Source: Planctomycetota bacterium (GTDB lineage: Bacteria; Planctomycetota; Phycisphaerae; Sedimentisphaerales; Anaerohalosphaeraceae). Taken from it: a stretch of DNA of 11,646 nucleotides. The DNA is taken from NCBI GenBank assembly GCA_021160785.1, contig JAGHBX010000639.1, positions 1 through 11,646 of the forward strand. The letters are read 5' to 3'. A model generated the notes under the pieces. That model saw only the letters and a list, made by a program, of their open reading frames with translations. It ran no database searches and was not told the DNA's origin. The translations under genes and the position numbers were made by a program. Position 1 is the first letter of the stretch, and each line of letters starts with the position of its first letter. This document shows positions 6,285 to 11,646 of this stretch, one piece after another.

Positions 6285-7019
6285 CTACACAGTCTCCAGT
6301 CGCGACTGATAAACCTGTGGATAGTCGTCCCAGGTTCTGCCCTGGAGGATTCTGCCGTTTCTTTTTTTATTGACTCCGCCCCATTGCTTAAAGAAAAATG
6401 CAGCGTTTGCTTTTTCGCATTTTTCCTTAACCTCAAGCGCCCATTCCTGGCGCATCTCTCTGGCGCCGGGCCCGGACTCTCCACCGACGATTACCCAGTC
6501 TATTCCTCGAAGGTCCAGATCCGGTACGGGGCCCAGCAAAGGTTCCAAAGACAGAAATTTAACCGCCGCGGCAGTTGAACGCAAATCCTCAGCCCGACCC
6601 ACATAATCGTTGTTTTCGATTGTGACCCCCATCCAGATATTCTCCGACCACTCCAACAGCGGACCAAGCTCCCGCAGGCGCTCAGATCGCTTCGTGAGAA
6701 CCTGAAACGTGTGCCTTGCGTTGGCCTCCATGGCGGAAAACACCTTCTCAATGAAATCAAACGGTACCTGCTCATGAAACAGGTCGCTCATCGAATTGAC
6801 AAAAACGACACGAGGCTTCTTCCATCGATAAGGCTCATCGAGTGCTTCCGGATGAAGCGTTACGGCAAAACCATTGCGATACCTCCTCTGCCCCATGGCC
6901 TTCAAACGTTTAGCCATCCGCTCAGCATAACAGTTAAGGCACCCCAGGCTGATTTTCGTACAACCGGAAACAGGATTCCAGGTAGATTCCGTCCACTCAA
7001 TGGATGATTGTGTTGCCAT
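6285..7019 (-). CDS. Phage Gp37/Gp68-family (DUF5131) protein
   Basis: The product is 244 residues. It opens with the family signature SIEWTESTWNPVSGC followed by a cysteine cluster C20-x6-C27-x2-C30 (GCLNCYAERMA). Family members are regarded as radical-SAM-like metal proteins of unsettled function; the spacing here is not the canonical CxxxCxxC. Further family blocks are VVFVNSMSDLFHE (about 72-84), FQVLTKRSERL, NIWMGVTIEN, RFLSLEPLLG-like KFLSLEPLLGP, the strand WVIVGGESGPGAR, and FFFKQWGG near the end. ATG 7019 gives the usual MAT-SSIEWT start. A GTG at 7028 overlaps the upstream TGA (GTGA) at 4 nt from GGAG and is a real alternative, adding three residues. Homologues are widespread in phages and mobile DNA, but no other phage gene is near. 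Confidence 0.9.
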   Translation of the reverse strand: MATQSSIEWTESTWNPVSGCTKISLGCLNCYAERMAKRLKAMGQRRYRNGFAVTLHPEALDEPYRWKKPRVVFVNSMSDLFHEQVPFDFIEKVFSAMEANARHTFQVLTKRSERLRELGPLLEWSENIWMGVTIENNDYVGRAEDLRSTAAAVKFLSLEPLLGPVPDLDLRGIDWVIVGGESGPGAREMRQEWALEVKEKCEKANAAFFFKQWGGVNKKRNGRILQGRTWDDYPQVYQSRLETV

Positions 7020-7024
7020 ATATA

Positions 7025-8002
7025 TCACGAATCTCCCAGGCGTTCATCCTTTTGCAGATAGTTCTGTACGTAGTCTTTTATTGCATCCTCCAGAGAAGTC
7101 GTTTCTTTGTTGTAGCCGGCGTTTTGGAGTTTTGTTGTGTCTGCCTTGGTGTAGTACTGGTACTTTGCCTTCAAATGTTCGGGCATATCTATGTATTCGA
7201 TATTGGGCTGTTTGTTCATTGCGGCGAAGGTTGCTTTTGCCAGGTCGTTCCAGTTTCTTGCGTTGGCCGTTCCGATGTTGTACAGGCCGGCTAATTCCGG
7301 ATTGTCCAGGAAGAACAGGGTCATGTCTACGGTGTCTTTTACGTAGATAAAGTCGCGTAGTTGCTCGCCGTCGGCGTATTCGGGATGGTAAGATTTGAAC
7401 AATCCCACCCTGCCCTTCTCGTTGATCTGCTCGAAGGCCTTTATGACGAAGCTTCTCATATTGGCCTTGTGGTATTCGTTCGGACCGAAGACGTTGAAGA
7501 ACTTTAGCCCTACGATGTTTTCCAGCAGCCCGAAGCGTTTTGCCCAGAGGTCAAACATGTGCTTGGAATAGCCGTACATATTGAGCGGAATGAGCTTGTC
7601 GAGTTCGTCTTCGTCATCGACAAACCCCTGCTCTCCGTCGCCATAGGTTGCGGCGCTGGAGGCGTAGATGAATCGCGCGCCCGACTCGACCGCCCAGTTG
7701 GCCAACAGCTTCGAGAACTCGTAGTTGTTCTTTACGAGGTAGCTGCAGTCGGTCTCGGTGGTGTCGGAGCAGGCGCCCATGTGAAAAACGGTCTCGACGG
7801 AATCGTCTATGTCGCCGGCGGTGAACATGTCCAGAAAGTCGTCGGCCTCGACATAGTTGGCGAATTTGAGCCTGCGCAGGTTCTTCCATTTCTCATCGGC
7901 GCCCAGGATGTCCACGATGATAATATCGTCGATGCCGCGTGCGTTCAACGCCGCGACAATCGCCGAACCGATAAAACCCGCTCCGCCCGTTACGATAATC
8001 AT
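7025..8002 (-). CDS. hldD: ADP-L-glycero-D-manno-heptose 6-epimerase
   Basis: The 325-residue product has the length and motifs of HldD (RfaD/GmhD), a cytoplasmic short-chain dehydrogenase/reductase-type epimerase. It converts ADP-D-glycero- to ADP-L-glycero-manno-heptose for LPS inner core or other surface glycans. The N-terminus has the nucleotide-binding TGGAGFIGS (GxxGxxG). Later come CSDTTETD, the strand FIYASSAATYGDG with the catalytic Ser/Thr region, YGYSK with catalytic Y143 and K147, GLKFFNVFGPNEYHK, and LRDFIYVKDTVD. All are typical of the family. ATG 8002 is preferred over TTG 8014: GGAG (8012-8009) lies 6 nt before 8002, and MIIVTGG is the normal start. It leads a tight minus-strand cluster and is transcribed away from the peptidase gene. 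Other heptose genes are not in the window. Confidence 0.93.
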   Translation of the reverse strand: MIIVTGGAGFIGSAIVAALNARGIDDIIIVDILGADEKWKNLRRLKFANYVEADDFLDMFTAGDIDDSVETVFHMGACSDTTETDCSYLVKNNYEFSKLLANWAVESGARFIYASSAATYGDGEQGFVDDEDELDKLIPLNMYGYSKHMFDLWAKRFGLLENIVGLKFFNVFGPNEYHKANMRSFVIKAFEQINEKGRVGLFKSYHPEYADGEQLRDFIYVKDTVDMTLFFLDNPELAGLYNIGTANARNWNDLAKATFAAMNKQPNIEYIDMPEHLKAKYQYYTKADTTKLQNAGYNKETTSLEDAIKDYVQNYLQKDERLGDS

Positions 8003-8042
8003 AGGACTCTCCAATAGCTATGGTTCCATTCCTTTTCCCCGC

Positions 8043-8071
8043 AGAGTATGCGTTTTTCGCCGAAATGTCAA
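8043..8071 (-). promoter_or_regulatory. Promoter of the hldD-led cluster
   Basis: On the minus strand a perfect -35, TTGACA (8071-8066), is followed after exactly 17 nt by TACTCT (8048-8043), a weaker -10 that keeps only the key TA...T positions. Initiation near 8036 gives a leader of about 34 nt containing the GGAG ribosome binding site. It is back to back with the peptidase promoter (8112-8140), so the roughly 170-nt spacer is a divergent control region. Confidence 0.6.
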
Positions 8072-8111
8072 TTTCAAACCCTCCCGTGCGCAGCCCAGGG
8101 GCGATTTTGCC

Positions 8112-8140
8112 TTGTATTTTACACAATATGTTGGTATAGT
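8112..8140 (+). promoter_or_regulatory. Likely promoter of the S9 peptidase gene
   Basis: TATAGT (8135-8140) is a good -10, and TTGTAT (8112-8117), a weak -35, lies 17 nt before it. A closer TTTACA overlaps the spacer but is only 11 nt away. Initiation near 8147 gives a short leader of about 27 nt with GAAGGAG at 8161-8167. Confidence 0.5.
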
Positions 8141-8173
8141 TAAGGCTGAAATCTGATATTGAAGGAGAATTTG

Positions 8174-10951
8174 ATGAAGAGAACGTATCTGATTATTGCC
8201 ATATTTATGTGCTTCTGGGCGGTTGTTTCCGCCGCAGACAACGAAAAGGGCAAAAAAACTCAATCAGACAAAGCAGACAAGACCGAAAAGAAAGAGCTCA
8301 AATTAGAGGACCTGTTCCCTGAGAAAAGCCTGTTCGGGCCGTCGGCTTTGGGCATGGCGTTTTCACGGGACGGCAAATACGCGGCGTATCTCTACAGGCC
8401 ATACAAGGAACGTCGCCACGGAAGCGACCTGTATATCTACGATGTCGAAAAGGGCAAAGCCAGGCGCATCACATGGCCGTCGGTAATGGCGAAGTTTCAA
8501 AAATCCTCGCGCAAAGTGGTCGAGGACAGAATCGAAAAAGCCAAAAAGGAAAAGGCGACCGAGGACGACGAGAAAAAGGGAGGCGAGGAAGAGAATAACA
8601 AGGAACAGAAAAAGGGCAAAGGCAAAAAGACCAAAGACGCCCTGCCGGATGACGACAGCGACGGCAAGGAAAAAAAGTCAGAGGACAAAAAGGAAGGCGA
8701 TCACGACAAATCCGACAAGAACGCAGATAAGAAGGGTGATGAAGAAGACCAGTTGAAGAAACGCGGCGACTGGGTGAACGACAAGGATGCCGACGACGAG
8801 AAGGCGCCTAAGTACGGCGGTATCGGCAGGTTGAAATGGTCACCGGTTTCCAATGAGCTTCTATTGGACAGCGAGGGGGATATTTACCGCTACAAGGTCT
8901 GCGCCGACAAGCTCACACGCCTGACGCATACCCGGGACCGGGAAAGTTCTTTCGACTGGCTTGACGATGCGAGCGGTTACGTCTACAAGCGGGAAAGTTC
9001 TGTGATGAAGGTTGTCTTCGGTTCGGACTTCGCCCTCCAGATTGATCCGAAGTTTCCCAACGGCGACGAATTGGAACGGTACCGCATAAGCCCCGACGGC
9101 AAGCGTATTGCATTTTTGACTTCCAAAGAGATAAAGGCCACGGTAGCCAGCAAGGTCGAAATTGCCAATTACCGCGACCGGCTCATGAAGGCAAAAGAAG
9201 TTTCACGACAGGTCTCCGATGATCCGCTGGGCGTTCGTGAAAAGCGAATTTATCTGTATGAGATAAGCGATAACGATGATGAAAAAGACGAACTCGTAGA
9301 GGTGTTCAAAGGCGAAACACACATGCCCGACGACATGGTCAAGGCGCCGGTATGGTCGCCCGATTCCAAAAAAATCGCTTTTATGACTTTCGAGCAGGAT
9401 CCCGCCCTGGTCAATATCTTCGAGGCGAAGGTTCCCGAAAAGAAGAAGGAGAAAGAAAAGAAGGAAAAGGCAGGCGGCAAAGACGAAGATGAAAAGGCCG
9501 ACCAGGACAAAGACAAAGAGAACAAAGACGGCGGCAAGGACGAAAAGAAAGATACCGAAAAGTCCAACAAGGATGACGAGTCAAAACCCGACCAGGCAAA
9601 AGAGGTATTTCGTTTCCTGCATTACGGCGGACCGAACACACCGCGGATGATGGAGCTTTATTACCTGGCCGACAATAAACGGATTGTTTATCTCAGCGAG
9701 CAGACGGGGTTTCGTCATCTGCACGTGCTCGATCCGCTGTACGAAAGCTTCAAGCCGTTGACGAGCGGGCCTTTCGAGGTCTACCCGATAGATATCTCGA
9801 AGGACCGCAAGTGGGTATTCGTGCATGCGACGAAGGAGCATCCTTCGCAGACCGATGTCTATAAGGTATCGACGGCAAACGGCAGGATGATTCGTTTGAC
9901 GAAGGCAAAAGGCGTCCACAGCAATTCGGCGGTGAGTCAGGACGGCAGCAAAGTGCTGACGAATATGGTAAGCTGCGGCCATCCCAGGGAACTGTTCTTC
10001 ATCGACACCAAAGCCAGGGTCTGCAAAGCACTCACCGACTCACACCCCAAAAAGGCTCATGAGTTCGCCGAGCACAAGCCGGAATTCTTCGATTACAAAA
10101 ACCGTTACGGCCAAAAGATCTACGGTATGATGTTCAAGCCCGACAACTGGAGCAGGAGGGACAAGCGGCCGGTGCTGATCTATTTCTACGGCGGCCCGCT
10201 CGGCACGCGAAAGATGGTCACGCAGGGCAGCTACAGTCCCTACAACTACGCCTTTCCGTACTACATGGCCAAAAAGCACGGCTATGTAGCGTGCACGATC
10301 GATACCCGCGGCAACAGCGGCTATGCGGGCGTATTCGAAAAGGCAAACTTCGGTCAGGTCGGAAAACCGCAGGTCGAGGACCTCGTCGACGGCGTCAAGT
10401 TCCTCATCGACAATTATGGTGTGGACAAAGAAAAAGTGGCGATTCACGGCTGGAGTTTCGGCGGTTTCCAGACGCAGATGTGCATGTACACCGAGCCGGA
10501 TGTCTTCAAGGTCGGTATCGCAGGCGCAGGGCCCACCGAGTGGGAAAACTACAACTCATGGTACACCCGCCACACCATCGGAAAGAGCGAGCCCGGCAAG
10601 GCGACACTGAAGGAATTTTCATTGCTGCCGCTGGCGAAGAACCTCAAAGGCCACCTCCTGCTCGTTCACGGCATGGAGGATTCCAACGTCCTCTACCAGG
10701 ACACAGTGCGTATCTATCGCGAACTCTTAAAGGCCGGCAAAGAAACCTTAGTCGAACTCTTCCTCGACCCAACCGGCGGCCACGGCCTGGGCGGCGATGT
10801 CAAAACCCTCTCAAGGTACCGCAAGTACGAACAGTTCCTCCTCCGAACAATCGGCCGATACGAATCCAAAGAGAAGAAAGCCAAATCGGCCGGGGAAAAA
10901 GCCAAAGACAAAAAGAATGCAAAGCAAAAAGGCAAGAAAAACGCCGCGTAG
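8174..10951 (+). CDS. Exported S9-family serine peptidase (prolyl oligopeptidase/DPP IV type) with charged insertions
   Basis: The 925-residue product starts with a signal peptide (KRTYLIIAIFMCFWAVVSA), so it acts outside the cytoplasm. Residues about 45-640 fit a beta-propeller (AFSRDGKYAAY, LKWSPVSNELLLDSEGD, YRISPDGKRIAF, PVWSPDSKKIAF). The C-terminal alpha/beta-hydrolase domain carries the S9 triad: S761 in GWSFGG, D836 in HGMEDSNV and H870 in GGHGLGG. YGGP and DTRGNSGY are the usual oxyanion/active-site blocks. Two stretches of Lys, Glu and Asp interrupt the propeller at about 112-209 and 420-475, and the last 25 residues are a Lys/Ala tail. These make it longer than typical family members (600-750). 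ATG 8174 is chosen because GAAGGAG lies 6 nt before it; the in-frame TTG at 8159 precedes that site. It is monocistronic and convergent with the acetyltransferase gene. Confidence 0.93.
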   Translation: MKRTYLIIAIFMCFWAVVSAADNEKGKKTQSDKADKTEKKELKLEDLFPEKSLFGPSALGMAFSRDGKYAAYLYRPYKERRHGSDLYIYDVEKGKARRITWPSVMAKFQKSSRKVVEDRIEKAKKEKATEDDEKKGGEEENNKEQKKGKGKKTKDALPDDDSDGKEKKSEDKKEGDHDKSDKNADKKGDEEDQLKKRGDWVNDKDADDEKAPKYGGIGRLKWSPVSNELLLDSEGDIYRYKVCADKLTRLTHTRDRESSFDWLDDASGYVYKRESSVMKVVFGSDFALQIDPKFPNGDELERYRISPDGKRIAFLTSKEIKATVASKVEIANYRDRLMKAKEVSRQVSDDPLGVREKRIYLYEISDNDDEKDELVEVFKGETHMPDDMVKAPVWSPDSKKIAFMTFEQDPALVNIFEAKVPEKKKEKEKKEKAGGKDEDEKADQDKDKENKDGGKDEKKDTEKSNKDDESKPDQAKEVFRFLHYGGPNTPRMMELYYLADNKRIVYLSEQTGFRHLHVLDPLYESFKPLTSGPFEVYPIDISKDRKWVFVHATKEHPSQTDVYKVSTANGRMIRLTKAKGVHSNSAVSQDGSKVLTNMVSCGHPRELFFIDTKARVCKALTDSHPKKAHEFAEHKPEFFDYKNRYGQKIYGMMFKPDNWSRRDKRPVLIYFYGGPLGTRKMVTQGSYSPYNYAFPYYMAKKHGYVACTIDTRGNSGYAGVFEKANFGQVGKPQVEDLVDGVKFLIDNYGVDKEKVAIHGWSFGGFQTQMCMYTEPDVFKVGIAGAGPTEWENYNSWYTRHTIGKSEPGKATLKEFSLLPLAKNLKGHLLLVHGMEDSNVLYQDTVRIYRELLKAGKETLVELFLDPTGGHGLGGDVKTLSRYRKYEQFLLRTIGRYESKEKKAKSAGEKAKDKKNAKQKGKKNAA

Positions 10952-10972
10952 AGATCATCGCCCTGCGGCGGA

Positions 10973-11419
10973 TTAGCCCACCGGGAAACTCAAACGCTTT
11001 TGCATCTTGAAGTGTTCGATGCTGCCGTAGAGGGTGTGGCTTTTACCGACGATATCGTAGCCGCGCTCTTCGTAGAACCCGATGGCGAGTTCCCTTGCGT
11101 TTAAGACGACCCGCCTGCCGCCCTTGGCCTTGATCCGTTTTTCGATCTCAGCCAGCAGCTTGCTCCCGATCCCCTTGCCCTGATACCTGTCGTCGACCGC
11201 CATATATCGAATCTGTGCCTCACCGGGTGAATTGAAATGCGCCCGCACCACACCGCAAACACCGCCGCCGACCTGACATGCCATCAGATGGATGCTCTCG
11301 TCTTCGAGGTCGTCCATCTCCCTGCCGGCAGGCTGGCCCCAGGGCTTTCGCAGAATCCGCCAGCGCAAATCGTAATACTTCGCAAAATCCTCTTTAGTTT
11401 TAGGTTCGATGATTTTCAT
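10973..11419 (-). CDS. GNAT-family N-acetyltransferase
   Basis: The product is 148 residues, normal for a stand-alone GNAT enzyme that transfers acetyl from acetyl-CoA to an amine. The N-terminal part has YDLRWRILRKPWGQPAG, which recurs in one GNAT subgroup of unknown substrate. The core strand IRYMAVDDRYQGKGIGSKLL contains motif A, with the pyrophosphate-binding Q80-G-K-G-I-G85. LNARELAIGFYEERGYDIVG is motif B with the usual Tyr. ATG 11419 is preferred because the domain begins at MKIIEPKT. The only upstream cue is GGGA directly before it, a weak ribosome binding site. A frame extending to TTG 11512 adds non-family residues and overlaps the preceding gene. It converges on the peptidase gene with a 21-nt gap that has only a weak CGCC/GGCG hairpin. 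Confidence 0.88.
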   Translation of the reverse strand: MKIIEPKTKEDFAKYYDLRWRILRKPWGQPAGREMDDLEDESIHLMACQVGGGVCGVVRAHFNSPGEAQIRYMAVDDRYQGKGIGSKLLAEIEKRIKAKGGRRVVLNARELAIGFYEERGYDIVGKSHTLYGSIEHFKMQKRLSFPVG

Positions 11420-11504
11420 TTTCCCATCTGATTGCAGAATTCCAAGTTGCAGCGGAGTCCGTTTTTGTTGCCCGGCAGTGTCGCAAACCGAGCGGGGCAG
11501 GACG

Positions 11505-11646
11505 TCACTCAAGCTGTTCTTTAGTCGATTGTCTACTTGCTTGCGTCAATTCGAAGATGTAAATTTCTTCGGGAGAATATCGTAACTGAGAACCATCTTC
11601 AGCCACCCATGTATCTTGGTGACGTAAATTAGTTTCCGGGTAATAC
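11505..11646 (-). CDS. 3' end of an unidentified gene (cut by window edge)
   Basis: On the minus strand a frame is open from the window edge (first full codon at 11645) to TGA at 11507-11505, giving 46 residues. The composition is protein-like (RHQDTWVAEDGSQLRYSP, then EEIYIFELTQ and a polar helical end). The frame ends 85 nt before the acetyltransferase start and runs in the same direction, as an upstream operon gene would. It is too short to identify and could be chance, although the other two minus-strand frames here contain early stops. Confidence 0.5.
   Translation of the reverse strand, partial: YYPETNLRHQDTWVAEDGSQLRYSPEEIYIFELTQASRQSTKEQLE

Noticed and set aside
7559..8017. 152-codon plus-strand frame opposite hldD
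   Set aside because: hldD has clear family motifs on the minus strand; this frame is Val/Gly-rich shadow without a start signal.
10291..11010. 239-codon plus-strand frame overlapping the peptidase catalytic domain
   Set aside because: It is an Arg/Pro/Gln-rich out-of-frame reading of the S9 catalytic region, whose true frame contains the triad.

Overview
The window looks like a chromosome fragment of a Gram-negative-type planctomycete-like bacterium, probably the class Phycisphaerae (inference, moderate confidence). The pointers are a DUF4091/GH123-like protein of the kind common in polysaccharide-degrading planctomycetes, an ECF sigma factor followed by two unknown envelope proteins, an LPS-heptose epimerase, many Sec-type signal peptides, and a likely selenoprotein. 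Gene density is high. There are no rRNA genes, CRISPR arrays, insertion sequences or phage structural genes.

Layout. (1) 1-828, + strand: the 3' end of a DUF4091 gene, closed by an intrinsic terminator. (2) 851-2437, + strand: a well-formed sigma70-type promoter drives an exported leucine-rich-repeat protein. Its frame meets one TGA at 2116-2118, continues in the same frame to a TAG at 2335-2337, and has a perfect 7-bp hairpin with a UGG loop 14 nt after the TGA. I read this as a selenocysteine codon with a bacterial SECIS element. A strong terminator follows at about 2409-2437. (3) 2483-5288, + strand: a three-gene unit of ECF sigma factor, single-pass membrane coiled-coil/TPR-like protein, and secreted coiled-coil protein with an Arg/Thr/Ser/Pro-rich linker, closed by a long-stem terminator. 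(4) 8071 down to 5307, - strand: a TTGACA-type promoter, then hldD-like epimerase, Gp37/Gp68-family (DUF5131) protein, a YdjM-like membrane protein and a two-TM small protein, tightly packed. A tRNA-His(GTG) gene with its own near-consensus promoter lies downstream. (5) 8112-10951, + strand: divergent from hldD, a large exported S9-family serine peptidase with two long charged low-complexity insertions and a Lys-rich tail. (6) 10973-11646, - strand: a GNAT acetyltransferase and, upstream of it, the 3' end of another gene cut by the window edge.

The most notable feature is the predicted extracellular LRR selenoprotein (Sec at residue 393 in a U-G-G-T-C motif). The next is the sigma/membrane/coiled-coil operon, which looks like a compact envelope-signalling unit of unknown function. 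Start codons were reassigned where Shine-Dalgarno sequences, terminators or family N-termini disagreed with the longest reading frame.
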